A DNA stretch of 64,000 bases from Megalonaias nervosa (GCA_016617855.1 JAECUM010031830.1:1-64000); one strand, 5' to 3'; positions 36,290-49,036 are shown, counted from the stretch's first letter. Made by a program: numbers and translations. Notes: generated by a model from the letters alone, not told the origin.

Positions 36290-37506
36290 GCAATTTATAT
36301 ATGTCATTACCTAGAAAGGGTGTTGGACTTCACAGGTGTTACTTCTGGTTTTGAATTGGACCGCGCTCTGCAGTTATCTGACAAGAACTGTCTTCCACTC
36401 CAATATATGACCTTCAGTTTTTAACCACATGACAGTACTGAACCAATCAGAATTGGCAGACCAAATCCGCCAATGAATCAGATGTGGCAAACTGGCAAAC
36501 CTCAGTCTAGCACAATTCTTGCGATATCAACCATATATGAATAATGTTCCATATATTTCAGTATATAAAACATTTTCACATCTTATATCTTACTCTGTAC
36601 AAAACTCTTAGACAAAAACTCTATATCCTAATTTGTCTACATAGTTTTCAGTAGCAGAACAACAGTTCTCGAATGGATAAATTGTGGCAAACCAATGACA
36701 GGGTATAATGGTACTAAAAGAATTGCGGTTGCTAGGGAGGTTGCAGCTATGCACAAAACAAATTGCATTACTCAATAAATCTAACAGTTTTTTATGTAAA
36801 ATCAGTATGTTTCAGATATTATTTTCGGCAATAAGTTCACTGTGACTTCATCTGAGTGTAAATGTATACCTGTAATATCGAATTATCGAGGTCATGGGTC
36901 ACAAACAAACAAAAATGGTGTCCATACAAACTTGACTTGATTGATGAAAAGTTTGTTTACCGTGAAACACGAACAACCTGAAACTTCATATTTAATACAC
37001 GGGTCTTGATGTTCCCATCAAGCAACCACATAATGAAGAAAACACATTTGGTATTAAATGGGGGTAATACAGGCATGTAATTTGTGCAAGAAACGGTGCT
37101 GAAAGTAAAATGTCAAACCTTGACAAGCCAAGTGTAAAATAATGATCAATATGGTAATAGCTAAAACTTATTGACAGAGATTTCCTACAGGCATAATAAA
37201 TATGTGATTAACCAACTAGCAATTCAGTATAATTTGACTTCATGGACCGCAGGAAGTCTGAGAACATGCCTATGAAGTGGTGCATTATCGAAAATAGGGA
37301 GAAACTATATGTTAAAATTCATGTAACCACAAAGCTACTAATTCGCCACAACTACATGCTCTTGCACTGCCCAATGTCCAATGAGCTAAACATCTAACAC
37401 TAATATCTCAAAAGAAACATCTCTGATAACATATGGAGATTTCACATGCAGCAGTAAATATCCACCCCAACCCCATTATGGTGCACAGCTGGTTAATCCT
37501 GAGTCA
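35671..37506 (-). repeat. 3' LTR of the gypsy element
   Basis: 1836 bp matching 44924-46738 along its whole length with scattered substitutions. Indels include a 10 bp difference near 35996 and a longer TTA microsatellite (36258-36290) than in the partner. Both LTRs contain TATATAAAA (near 36562 and 45797). Confidence 0.95.
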
Positions 37507-37525
37507 ATGACACTACCCCCATCTT
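37507..37525 (-). promoter_or_regulatory. Candidate polypurine tract
   Basis: Read on the minus strand, AAGATGGGGGTAGTG lies immediately before the 3' LTR start (TGACTCAGG). It is in the right place to prime plus-strand DNA synthesis, though interrupted by pyrimidines. Confidence 0.4.
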
Positions 37526-37731
37526 AAAAGTTCTAATTCTCCTGAATTTGTGCATTGCGTTTTTCAAGAACAGCCATAACCCTACATTTGCCTTTTCTAT
37601 TATTGATAGGATAGAGTCCAAACTCGGATCTCTGCATTTGGCGCTATCTTTAGAATATCCAGAAACCTGGAACAGTCAGGGATGTCCTGTCCTACAGCAA
37701 TGATACGGAGAACTTCATAGTTATAGTACCG

Positions 37732-39212
37732 TCACTTCCAGAACGGGTGACTGGTAAGAATGAAACTTGTCACTGGAAGCACCAATGGATTGTAGCGGTC
37801 TATGAGATCTCCCCCGTCTATATCAGGGATGTGGCCTGGAGTCAAACTTGCTTCCAGGGTCATGGCAGCATACTCAACACTGAGCAACTTCCTGTCAGCG
37901 GACTTCTTTTTCCATGACCTAGGTGGCCAGCGGATTGACACTGGGCCTGCGGTAAATTCTACTACCTCTTCTTTGTCCCAATCTCTCCTTGCTGGCGGAA
38001 ACAGGGGCATTCACCCAGCCTTCAGTAATTTCCTCGCCCTATTTTGATTTTTGGACATTGGAAACTTCTTGGGAGATGTAACAACTTTAGAAGATAAAGT
38101 CGATAGATCTAGTGGAGTCTCTGCAGCTACATCCTTAGGGATCAATGGCTGACTGGTGATGTTCAGGTTGGAGAGGGTCAGACTTGCAGATCCGGTGGCT
38201 GGCTCTGGCAACTCCATCATGATGTCCAGTGTAATATTTTCTGGTTCTGTATTATGGTCTGATGGGCCTCGTGTAGGCAACTCTACACATCTGGATAGGC
38301 TCTAGTTGTCTGTGCACCCTGATAGGCTGGCTTCAGATATTGGCGACAAAACCCACATTGGCTTCTCTGATGTCAGGGAGGTTGCAAGTTGGTCTTCAGT
38401 GAAGTAATAGCTTGATTTAGGCACGGCGGTTGAGAGTTCATGGCTGCGTCCACTGCTGGTAGTGGGCAAGGATGATCTGGTACAGTCTCTGACGCAGATA
38501 TGGTCTTTCTATAGAGACTAGTTACGAAGCTGGAAGGAATCCCTAATTTCTGGCATAGTTTTTCCTCAATGGACTCGTCCTTCACCTCAAATCCTCCAGA
38601 ACCGGGCCTGGTGCAATTAGGGTCCAATGGCATCATGATCTTCCTTGACAGACTCTTGAAGTAACGCCTTTCTTTTAATATGTTGTCAGAGAGATTAACC
38701 TCGTACCAGGTTGAAAATCCCTGACCTTCAGAAAAGAAATATGCCCTAGTATTGCCATTCCCCAGTTGCACAGAGTCAAACTGAGTGTCTTCATCCCTAA
38801 CAGCTGGTGTGGTAGGTGAATAGGGCTCAGGTTCTTCCAGCCTAGGCCTCTTTTGAGGGTTATCATGCCGACTCGCATCCATTGTGCAAGACACCCATCC
38901 ATCTATCCATTTGTTCCTTGAACAGCTGGGGCGCCTGCACCTGTTCAACCAATTCGAAATGGCCCAACTTGCCATTTTAGCAGGCTGACTATGATATTCT
39001 GCTGGCCGTACAATCCACATATAATCCTTTGGATGGAGTGCTAAATAAAACTCATTTGGTTCACCAAAATAATCCACAGGCAACCCTTTAATGTCCAGCC
39101 TATGCTGCCTACCCGCATGCTTTTTCAGATCGTTTATTATTTTAAAACACTTCTCCTCCAAATGACACCACGGGCATATGACACGCATACGATTGTGTGG
39201 CGGTCCAGCCAA
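37732..39212 (-). pseudogene. Zinc-finger accessory ORF in the env position
   Basis: Three open pieces: 39212-38373 (279 codons), then in another frame 38280-38011 and 38010-37732, separated by a single TGA. The first piece begins near a C2H2-like finger (CPWC then KKHAGRQH, residues about 13-37). The rest is Pro/Ser-rich with a basic RKLLKAG stretch near the end of the second piece. There are no signal peptide or membrane segments, so it is not an envelope protein. Position after integrase and before the polypurine tract is where gypsy elements carry env or extra genes. Nucleic-acid or chromatin binding is only inferred from the finger. Confidence 0.7.
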
Positions 39213-39819
39213 GTGGGCCTTGAGATCTCTCTTGTTGGAAAATTCAGCTGTACACAGCCAGCACTTCAGTCTGGAAGGACAATAGAAAGAATCATTGTAA
39301 ACAGCCCTGTCTTCTTGTTATGCGTATGCGGGTGTGTGGTATCTCTCACCACACGGTGTTGCCTACCATACTGGAAATGAATTCTTGATGAATTTGTAAA
39401 GTACTTACAGCAAGAGTGTTCCCTTTATAGAGTAACCCTAGATGTTTTAGAGAGTTTGCAAGAGGAATCCACCAAATCATGAGAATAACCTAGTTATTCC
39501 CAATTCCGGGAAGCTCACCTCTGGTTGATCAGGCCACAGGTGTACACAACCCATTTGACTTGCGGTAGCTACCTATTAAAACAGACACTGGCGTGCCGGT
39601 GTCGCCTGCCCTGTGTGGCGTGCTTCCCCTCTCATGGTATGGAACTCTTTCATCCACTATGTCATCCTCAGACTCCCTACAAAACTGAACACAACCTCAG
39701 GGTAGGTGATCAAGAAAATAAGAAGGAAAGAAGAGTATGAGTGTATAACTGAACAGAACTTTCTACAACTCTTTCAGTCTTTTGTCCCAATTGGAAATCC
39801 ACAATGGTAGGTGCTGTCC
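39213..39819 (-). other. Spacer between pol and the accessory ORF
   Basis: About 600 bp inside the element with no ORF that I can assign. Confidence 0.5.
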
Positions 39820-41531
39820 TCAATACAGCATCAGTCTATCAGTATGGTATGCTTTAGCCGGTTGTTTTTGAAATTTCTTCACCATGTAAGTTATGTCATC
39901 AATTTTCTTCATAACAAGGTAGGGACCCTTCCAGGGTGATGTCTTCTTTTGCATACACCTACTTTATACACAGGATCATGAAGCCAAACATTTTGACCCA
40001 CTTTAAACGATCTTTCTTTTGCCTTTAAATCATAATGTCTTTTCTGGTAAATAGCATTTTGTTTTAGGTATTTCCGTGCAAGTTTGTGGGCTTGTTTCAT
40101 TTTCTCCTGCAGTTCCTCAATGTAATCATCGGCATGCATTCTCTTTACAGCATTTTCATGGATAGGTTCCCCAATAACAGCTAACATCAGTGGTGTCACT
40201 TCTCTGCCCAACATCATCAAATTTGGGCTTTTGCAAGTACTCGAGTATGTCGATGCTCTGTATGCCATCATCACTTAAGGCAGTTACCAGTCCCAGTTAT
40301 TTTGATCTTTTTCACAGTACATTGTAAGCATGGTAGCAAGTGTTCGATTAAATCTTTCCACAAGACCATTCGCTTGAGGTCTTAATGGTGTTGTTCTTGT
40401 TTTATTGATGGATAAGAAGTCACACATGCCGTGAAATATCTTTGATTCAAAGCATCTACCCTGATCTGAGTGGAGCTGGAGTGGAGTGCCAAACCTGCAG
40501 ACAAATTCGTTGACAAAGGCTTTGGTTACTGTTAGTGCTTCTTGATCAGGTAGAGGTATGGCTTCTGTCCACTTTGTGAAACAGTCACACAGTGTCAGTA
40601 TATACTTGTTACCATTCTTTGTACAGGGAAGTGGTCCTAAGATATCAAGGGCAACCTTTTCCATAGGATCACCAACTAAATATCGTGCCAAGGATGAACG
40701 ATTCTGCATATTGGAAGGTTTACGTGCGGCACATTTGTCACACCTCTGACTGTAATCCTCAACATATTTTTTCATTGCAGGCCGGTAGACGTGCTGTTTA
40801 ATTATTCCCAATACCTTTTGAGCACAAAGATGACCAGCAGTTGGAATGTCATGGAAGTATCTGAGAACATCACATCTGAGTGCCTCAGGCACTATCAGCT
40901 GAAGCTTGTAACAACCGTTGGTGTCATCAAACCATCTTCTGTATAGCATTCTACCATGCAACTCAAGCCGATCCCATTGTCGCCATAAGGTTTTCAGTGA
41001 GGAAGAATTTTCAGATATACGTTGCCATTCCGGACGAGCGCACCCTTCATCCACGGTTACCATTATCGGTGCAATATTTGGGTCTTGGAGCTGACGATTT
41101 CTAACTTCTGATGGTTCCCATCCACAGAGCAACTCTTGGTTTGCGGAGAAAGCAGACTCTTTATCAGCAGTTTGATTTCTTGTAATAGTTCTGGATATAA
41201 CTTGCTTCGTTGTATCTGAACAACCCAATTTCTTATCAGTTTCTTCCTCACATTGTGTTGACCCTGGTTTAAGTTCAATCAATTTGTGTTCACTGTCTTC
41301 ATCTGAATCCACGTCTCTTTGAACTTCCTCTTGCCTCCTACAGGTGACACATGGATTTCTCGACATTGCATCAGCGTTTGAATGTTTCTGGCCAGGGCGA
41401 TGTGATGCAGTGATATTATATGTGCCCAGTTCTTGAAGCCACCTTGCGACTTGTCCAGAAGGGTTACGCAAGTTTTTAATCCAGCTAATAGCTGCATTAT
41501 CTGTTCTCAAAAATATTTCTTGTCCATACAA
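39820..41531 (-). pseudogene. Gypsy pol: end of RNase H and integrase
   Basis: The first 70 codons finish RNase H (RTDNAAISWIKNL and HRPGQKHSNADAMSR). Integrase follows: an HHCC-type zinc module (H, H, then CDKC), then the DDE core with Asp in LDILGP, Asp in HSDQG and Glu in VERFNR, spaced 35 residues between the last two. Two in-frame TAA codons near 40270-40283 and a frameshift near 39945 interrupt the C-terminal part, which ends at 39820 with a gypsy-type PWKGPY-like block. Confidence 0.9.
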
Positions 41532-41546
41532 ATATGAATGAAATTT

Positions 41547-42003
41547 TCATAGAGCCATAATAACAGCAAGCAACTCTTTCCTTGTCACACAGTATAACCT
41601 CTCATGAATGTTCATAGCCTTACTCGTATAAGCTATGACTCTCTCTGTCTGATGATATTCCTGGGACAGGACTGCACCAACAGCAGTGTTGCTTGCCTCA
41701 GTGTCCAAAATGAAACGTTTGTTTGCACAGGGATATGCTAGGATAGGTGCAGTCGTCAGAACCTGCTTCAGCCTCTCAAATGCTTCTTGACACTTCGTTC
41801 CAGAGAAAGGGTACTCGTTTCTCACACAGCCTGTGCAAGGGGCGTGCAATTTTTTCCAAAGTCTTTGACAAAGTGCCAGTAGTATGAGCACAGTCCCAAA
41901 AATCTTCGAACGTGTTTTACATTCTTTGGAATGGGCCAGTTACAAACAGCAGCGATTATGTCAGGGTCCGTTTGGACTCCTTCCTCAGACACGATGTGTC
42001 CAA
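41547..42003 (-). pseudogene. Gypsy pol: RT connection and start of RNase H
   Basis: The 41891-41547 frame reads CQEAFERLKQVLTTAPIL, then RFILDTEASNTAVGAVLSQ (RNase H catalytic Asp changed to a DTEAS form; usual DASN/DASD) and YTSKAMNIHERLY. The segment 42003-41892, in another phase, holds the usual connection block. Frameshifts at both borders. Confidence 0.85.
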
Positions 42004-42009
42004 GAAACT

Positions 42010-42540
42010 TTACTTTCCTTTAAAGAAAACGCATTTGGAAGGTTTTAATTTGAGATTTGCTTCTTGCAGTCTTTGAAAATCATGTTCTAGCCGTTCTAGG
42101 CATTGTCTGATGGTTGATGCAGGGGTTATTATATCATTCATGTAAAGAAGACATTCATTCCACTGTAATCCTCTCAAAAAACTTTCCATCAAACGTTCAA
42201 AAGTAGATGGTGCATTGGATAATCCGAAGGGCATAACCAGGAACTGATAGAGGCCAAAACTTGTAGCAAATGCTGTCTTTTCTTTATCCTTGTGAGTCAT
42301 GCCTGTTTGCCAATACCCAGAATTTAAATCCATACTACAGAACCATTTTGAACCAGACAAAGAGTCTAAACAGTCATCGACCCTAGGAAGATGATAGACG
42401 TCCTTCACCGTTAGGTGATTAAGTTTCCTATAGTCAACACAGAATCTAGTACTTCCATCCTTCTTTGTGACAAGGACAACGGGCGAGGCCCAAGCACTGT
42501 TTGATGGTTCAGTGATACCTAGCTGCAACATCTTTTCCAA
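42010..42540 (-). pseudogene. Gypsy pol: reverse transcriptase core
   Basis: 176 codons with the ordered RT blocks: GITEPSNSAWASPVVLV, RFCVDYRKLN, FCSMDLNSGYWQ (first Asp), TAFATSFGLYQFLVMPFGL and LLYMNDII. The last should be Y-x-DD; here the first Asp is Asn, which removes a metal ligand. A stop at 42010 plus a frame change ends the piece. Confidence 0.93.
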
Positions 42541-42579
42541 TTCAGATTTCTCTGCTTCATGTTTGCCTATTGGTTGTCT

Positions 42580-43056
42580 TCAAGGAGGTTGTCGTACTGA
42601 CAGAGCCTGTCCTGTACTTATCCGCTGCTGTACTCTGCCTGTCTTGCCAAGATCTTCAGGGGTCTTCGAAAATATATTTTGATATTTCAGCAGCAGGTTT
42701 GCAAAGGTCTCTTTTTCATCCAGTTCAGGTTCAGTAGAACTTCTCTCAAACATATCTTTTAAGTGGTCTGGAAGCTGATCTACTGCAGGGATCTCAGGTT
42801 TAATTGTTATGCTGGCACATCTATGAATAGGTTGATTCTGTTCATAATAGGACTCGCAGATGCCTATATCAGTGTTCACATTTAAGATGGTTTCAGAGTC
42901 ACCAAAGTTAATTACTTGAATGTATTTATCATCAGCTCTTGTATTGATGATTCCACTGAGCAGACAAACTCTCTGTGTTTCACTAACCCTGTGTGACACT
43001 TCTATAATGCCATCTTCAGCTAGGAATTCTGACTTTAGGACATGAATCGGAACCAA
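42580..43056 (-). pseudogene. Gypsy pol: protease-RT linker
   Basis: 158 codons in the same frame as protease and RT but closed by single stops at both ends (TAG at 43132-43134, TGA at 42580-42582). Contains the acidic pre-RT block DEKETFANLLLKYQNIFSKT typical of gypsy elements. Confidence 0.85.
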
Positions 43057-43131
43057 TGTAACGGTGTTTGCTTGCAGTTGTGTCGTTCTTCTTGCTGTGA
43101 CTCGACTTATCTTTTCAGCTTCTCCACCAAT

Positions 43132-43440
43132 CTAACAACTTAAGTCACCATTCCCAGTTATGAGTCTAAGACCTTTATAGTCAATTTTATCAACAAATTT
43201 TAGGAGAAAGTCTTGGCCTAAGATACCTTCTTCAGTAATATCGCAGATAAGAAACAGATGGTTGAATGTCTTTTCATCCATTTTAATGTCTACGTCTATT
43301 ACACCATACACGTGTAAGCGATTACCATTAATGTCTTGTACAGTTATTTCTTGTTCCTTCAACTGAGGTCTGTTATCTACTTCTATTTTCTTTAAAACTC
43401 TGTATGTCAACAGTGTAGATGTAGAACCACTATCATCATA
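43132..43440 (-). pseudogene. Gypsy pol: aspartic protease
   Basis: The active-site motif DDSGS lies at 43437-43423 and the flap-proximal ILGQDFL follows about 60 codons later. Retroviral-type protease that would process gag-pol. In frame with the downstream linker; the join with gag is disrupted by a frameshift between 43440 and 43595. Confidence 0.85.
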
Positions 43441-43594
43441 AACTGCGTTTGAATTCCACAGATATGTCCAATTGCATAAAGACTATTGTCCCATTTATTT
43501 AATTTGTCACCCAATTGACCAATTCTAATATCAACTGAACTCAAATTCTTGGCTTTGTTTTGACTAGGCCCATCAAGATCCGTCAACTGTTGGC

Positions 43595-44722
43595 CTAGAC
43601 AGCTAACGGGGAATCGTTTCCCTGCATTTGTTGGTTGAATTTATTATCATTTGGTACTACATCTCTGTTTCTCTGAACACGCCTATAACCACCATTTTCA
43701 GCCTTATTTTTGTTGTAGAGGGGACACTTCCGAAAGAATTGGTCAGCAGACTTGCATAAGAAGCAAACTTTGTTTCCTCGCTGATGGTTTGAGGACGATC
43801 TGTCAGGGACAGATGGATTCAACCCCTTCCTTTCTAGACGGTCAAGACGTTCAACAACATGTTGAAGAGTTTTCTGTACACTGTCTATGCTTTTAGAATC
43901 AGAACAAGAACTCCAATTGGTCAACCGAACACTGGATTTCATTTTAGTGACTTCATCACCTAACAGAGATTAATACCTCTGCACAACTTCGACTGCTTCA
44001 GCCACAGTCTCGCACTCCTTGTCGATGCAACGGAATTTCATCTCGTATGGAAGTATTCTGAAAAGCTGATTCAGTGCAAGCATTTCTTGAGACTTAGCAT
44101 CTAAGTTTGAATATGCCTTTTGGGCCAACTGTCGTAGATCACCACCCAGTGCTACAATGGACTCGTCGCTCTTGCGTGATCTTGATTCCAGAAGTGCCAA
44201 CCATTTACTCTGAGGCTGGGAATTTCCAAAGCGTTGCTGAAGCTTCTTTGTGAGCATTGAATAAGAACTCTTCTCCGTTATGGTAAGACTGACGTAAAAT
44301 GTTCTTGCAACACCACGGAGACAGGCAGCCAATGTAAGGACATTTTCTTCAAGACTCCATCGATCGAGTTTTGCACAACTTTCAAAATGTGATATATATT
44401 CATCCCGATCTTCATCTCCACTGAAATGATCAGGTTTCATATAAAATCGTCCCGGCACTGGACCAGGATATCTGCCAATCATAACCATCGGCCTTTCTGA
44501 ATGTGGCCCATCCCGTCCTTTGCGCCCTCTCAATATATCATCATATTCTTCAGCGTCATGAAAACCATCTGTCTCATCTGGAGTCGATTCATCTTTCTCA
44601 ACCGCATCAATGAATTCATCATCTATTTGGCTGTCATGTACAGCATTACCTTGTCCAGAATCATTCAGCTCTTGTTCTTGTCAAACATTAAAGCAGATCT
44701 CAGGGTCAGGGGAAGAAGCCAT
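43595..44722 (-). pseudogene. Gypsy gag
   Basis: Starts at ATG 44722 (MASSPDPE). An in-frame TGA follows at 44681-44683 and a TAA at 43970-43972; both otherwise keep frame to 43595. Middle part DHFSGDEDRDEYISHFE and CLRGVARTFY matches gypsy capsid. Near the C-terminus a zinc knuckle of form C-x2-C-x4-Q-x4-C (CFLCKSADQFFRKC) has Gln where the zinc-binding His belongs. Gag would form the particle and bind RNA. Confidence 0.88.
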
Positions 44723-44896
44723 TGTCCTTTATCAACTACAGATCATAATACTACTCTTCTCGAAAATTTCACATATAACAAATTCAAAGTGCCACAACAC
44801 AACCAATAGAAGCTGGTTCAAATTTTCACAAAAACAGTTCCACCACAAATTGAAGCTAGGTTAGGTTCGAATCACTGAATGCTGCTAAAAATAGAG

Positions 44897-44920
44897 CATC
44901 CCCCCCCCCTTCTGACCCCA
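44897..44920 (-). other. Primer binding site, tRNA-Leu-like
   Basis: On the minus strand, three bases after the LTR, TGGGGTCAGAAGG followed by a G run and GAT. This resembles TGGTGTCAGAAGTGGGAT, complementary to the 3' end of animal tRNA-Leu, with a T-to-G change and an expanded G run. Confidence 0.6.
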
Positions 44921-44923
44921 ATT

Positions 44924-46738
44924 TGTAAGCGACTCTGCTTCCTGTCTGTTAGAGAGGGTTCATTGAAGAAGTTCCACTCAACAGTGAAGTCAACAAAAAT
45001 GTTTAATGAGGGTAACACAACTAAGAAATTGGAAAGCTGTTACCAGTACAAAATATTTATTGGGAAAAGACAAATATTCTTCTGCAAGGAAACACTCATT
45101 GTTTGCACTCTTGTATCGTAACTGCTAGATACTGACGTTAATTTTTGATGTCTTGTTCCTGGATCATTTCAATAAAATGTCTCAGCACATAATAGTTTGT
45201 TTCAATGTTAAATAAATGAAATAATGATTGGAAATCATAGAGTTACGAGAGTTGAAGATTTGCTTTGTGTTCGTTTAACCCAGGTTACCAATGTGGTGGG
45301 AGATAACTGCATCACAATTTGGAAGATTAATTTACTTATTCAAGCATTTCCTACGTAATTTTCCAAAATGCTTGCTTCTGCATACTGTTAAAAACACGGA
45401 CGTTCAAATGTTCGAAGTATTGTTTATTTTACTAGTTTTTAACCTAAAAAATGTCCAAATAGTTCAGAGTATTATTATTACTTTGCCAGTCCCATACTGT
45501 TATTATTATTATTATTATTATTATAGCAATTTATATATGTCATTACCTAGAAAGGGTGTTGGACTTCACAGGTGTTACTTCTGGTTTTGAACTCACCGCG
45601 CTCTGCAGTTATCTGACAAGTACTGTCTTCCACTCCAATATATGACCTTCGGTTTTTAACCACGTGACGGTACTGAACCAATCAGAATTGGCAGACCGAA
45701 TCCGCCAATGAATCAGATGTGGCAAACTGACAAACCTCAGTCTAGCACAATTCTTGCGATATCAACCATATATGAATAATGTTCCATATATTTCAGTATA
45801 TAAAACATTTTCACATCTTATATCTTACTCTGTACAAAACTCTTAGACAAAAACTCTGTATCTTAATTTGTTTATATAGTTTTCAGTAGCAGAACAACAG
45901 TTCTCGAATGGATAAACTGTGGCAAACCAATGACAGGGTATAATGGTACTAAAAGAACTGCGGTTGCTAGTGGGGTTGCAACTACGCACAAAACAAATTG
46001 CATTACTCAATAAATCTAAGAGTTTTTATTATAAAATCAGTATGTTTCAGATATTATTTTCGGCAATAAGTTCACTGTGACTTCATCTGAATGTAAATGT
46101 ATACCTGTAATATCGAATTATCGAGGTCATGGGTCACAAACAAACAAAAATGGCGTCCATACGAACTTGACTTGATCGATGAAAAGTTCGTTCACCGCGA
46201 AACACGAACAACCTGAAACTTCATATTTAATACACGGGTCTTGATGTTCCCATCAAGCAACCACATAATGAAGAAAACACATTTGGTATTAAATGGGGGT
46301 AATACAGGCATGTAATTTGTGCAAGAAACGGTGCTGAAAGTAAAATGTCAAACCTTGACAAGCCAAGTGTAAAATAATGATCATGGTAATAGCTAAAACT
46401 TATTGACAGAGATTTCTTACAGGCATAATAAATATGTGATTAACCAACTAGCAATTCAGTATAATTTGACTTCATGGACCGCAGGAAGTCTGAGAATATG
46501 CCAATGAAGTGGTGCATTATCGAAAATAGGGAGAAGCTATACGTTAAAATTCATGTAACCACAAAGCTACTAATTCGCCACAACTACATGTTCTTGCACT
46601 GCCCAATGTCCAATGAGCTAAACATCTAACACTAATATCTCAAAAGAAACATCTCTGATAACATGTGGAGATTTCACATGCAGCAGTAAATATCCACCCC
46701 AACCCCATTAAGGTGCATAGTTGGTTAATCCTGAGTCT
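44924..46738 (-). repeat. 5' LTR of the gypsy element
   Basis: 1815 bp partner of 35671-37506. The outer edge reads AGACTCAGG on the minus strand instead of TGACTCAGG. Contains the same TTA microsatellite, shorter. The 99-codon ORF inside it (45291-45590) also occurs in the other LTR only because the LTRs are duplicates. Confidence 0.95.
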
Positions 46739-49036
46739 AGCACAATATAAAGTGGTCAAGGCACAGGGCAAAGTTGTGTAATCTACAATTCAAATAAGAA
46801 AGTTAGCATACATTTCTGCGTGCTGGGAAAAAGTACTTGTGTTATGTATATTTAATTTGCATTTTCTGTTATTTTTATTTTAAAAAAATTATTTCGTTAA
46901 CTTACATGCTTTTGTAACGTAACATTATATGGTGGACTGAACCTTGTCCACAATCAAGTTTAATTTCTATTTATTTCCACTAGGTAATAGTTTTTTTTAG
47001 AAAATGCTAATTGTGACATGAAGTCAAGTAGAGGACAATATAATCTTGTCACTGGAAAAATTATTCATTCCTGCTTTAAGATCTAGCAGAATCAGTTTGT
47101 ATTATTGTTGTGTCCAAAACTTCATTTGGGCTGGAATTTATTTCATAAGATTATTCAAGTGTTTCTTTTCTGGAAATACAGAGTTCTCATAACAAATAAG
47201 ATTCTTGGATAGAGACATTCACTGGGATTTATAGTGAATTCAAACTTGGAATTATATTACTGTGTTTCAACACAAGGCTGTTGGCACATCAACACTTTAC
47301 AAACCATCACAAACACATTAACACTTTATGAGGCACCACAGGCACATCAGCATTTTCAACATTGGACTTAATTTGGATTTCTACTAAAGTTTATTCAGAA
47401 CTTTTATTATTAACACTTGATTCTGTTATTCTAGGATTAATTCGCAATACGGTAAGTTTTCTTTTTAATTTTCACTTTTTATTCCTTTGGAATAAATTAT
47501 TTGTTTGAATTTTGCAAAACTTGTTGCATTTCACTCTTTTCTGTTACTTATTTCAAGAGCATAGACTCATAACATTTGAAATAGCAGAAAGTACATTAAC
47601 TTGTCTCTGAAATACAGAAATGAAATTTCTCAATGTAGGCTTTGCTATTTTCAGAAAGTGCACTTATGAAAATTTAAATTATTGAATAAAGCTTGTAAAT
47701 GTTTAATATACTGGCTTTATTTGTTTATTTTCTGAAGAGAAAATAGCCATGCAGAACTAGCAGTCTTTTATGAGATATACATCACAATGAAAGAAAATTA
47801 TAGATTCCCATGGGATATGCACACTTTTTATTTTATAACCCTGTGCAAAAATGTGAAACTCAGGAGTGGAACTATAGGTAAGGGTACTAGCAGGATATGT
47901 GCACTTCTCCAGCAATCCAAAATCATTAAAAAAAAATTTCGGCTGGTGTGCATTTTCTTGCATTAGCTGAACACCCATCTCATTACATGCAAAGTATGAG
48001 ATAAAGTACCCTTTCACTGATTATCGATAAAATAATAGCTGTACGTGTATTCACAAATAACCAGATTTGCACAGGTTGAAGAGCAGGTCTGTTCCATTTA
48101 AACATATATGGTACTCATGGAAGGCACCTAGGTATATTTTACTGGAACAGGACTCCTAGACTCTGCTTGTTAAATATACGTGTACAATGAAAAAGTGAGT
48201 GAATTTTTGTCATATCTCTACAGGTCTATATCTGGCAGCATTGTGGTGACAATTTGTTAAGGTTTTGTTTATAGTTTTTAATTTGTATATATTTCCTAAA
48301 TTACATGTTCAATTCTTATGATACTTGACATTAATGATTTTGAAGCTGTGATGACTTATTCTTTGATATGCTCACTTGCCACTTTGACCTTGCAGTCTAG
48401 ATCTTGGTCAGAAAGTTTGCGTTAAGGTTTTGATTAAAGTTTTCTTAACATTATTGATGGATTCTCTTTACACTTGAGACATTTAATCATGAGGCTAAAA
48501 CAATTCATTATGTGACTCATACACTCTCCTTATTGACTTTGGAATTAAGGTTACATAAAAAAAGTGCATTAAGTTCTTTCATTTGCATTTATTTCCTAAA
48601 CCACTTGGAATTATTATGAAGCTAAGACAATTCATTCTGCAACTTGCACACTTGCCCCATTGACATTGCGGTCAGTCCTGTACAAATTTGCATTAAGGTT
48701 GTTGATAATTATGTTTTATTTGCTGACATTTTCTTTGATTTTGTTCTTACCTAGAATAATTATGCAGCAAAGGCAGTTATTCAGTAACACAGTCGCTTGC
48801 CCCTCAAACTTTGAAAGACTTCAACCCCTTTAAGTAATGGATTTTCTTGAACCTGGGTTCATCTCCCTATTCATTTTTACATTTTGCAAACTTTACCTTA
48901 TGTGCTGAGGTGCTGTAAAATGTTACTATATACATACATACAAACATACATACATACATACGTCAGATTTGAATGAATCAATATGAAGCTAAAAAAATTC
49001 ATTCTAATACAAGTGCTAAATTCCTAAAACTCTCAT
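46739..49036. other. Non-coding stretch
   Basis: No gene. Includes short repeats of GGCACATCAACACTTTA-like sequence (47280-47350) and a TACA microsatellite (48930-48962). Confidence 0.5.

Larger units (their letters stand above)
35671..46738 (-). mobile_element. Ty3/gypsy LTR retrotransposon, complete but inactive
   Basis: 11.07 kb element with two LTRs of about 1.8 kb in direct orientation. The coding strand is minus: 5' LTR 44924-46738, primer site, gag (44722 to about 43595), pol with protease, RT, RNase H and integrase (to 39820), an extra zinc-finger ORF (39212-37732), a purine-rich tract, and the 3' LTR 35671-37506. Every major gene has stops or frameshifts and catalytic residues are changed. 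On the minus strand the LTR runs TGACTCAGG...GTCGCTTACA; the 5' LTR copy has AG for the initial TG. AGCAC occurs close to both outer edges (35661-35665 and 46739-46743) and may be a displaced target duplication. Gene order PR-RT-RH-IN defines Ty3/gypsy. Confidence 0.95.

Noticed and set aside
36049..36354. ORF shared with 45291-45590
   Set aside because: Conserved only because both copies are LTRs of one element; the end is coded by a TTA microsatellite.
38373..39212. Envelope glycoprotein in the gypsy element
   Set aside because: Position fits but there is no signal peptide, membrane anchor or furin site; it has a zinc finger instead.
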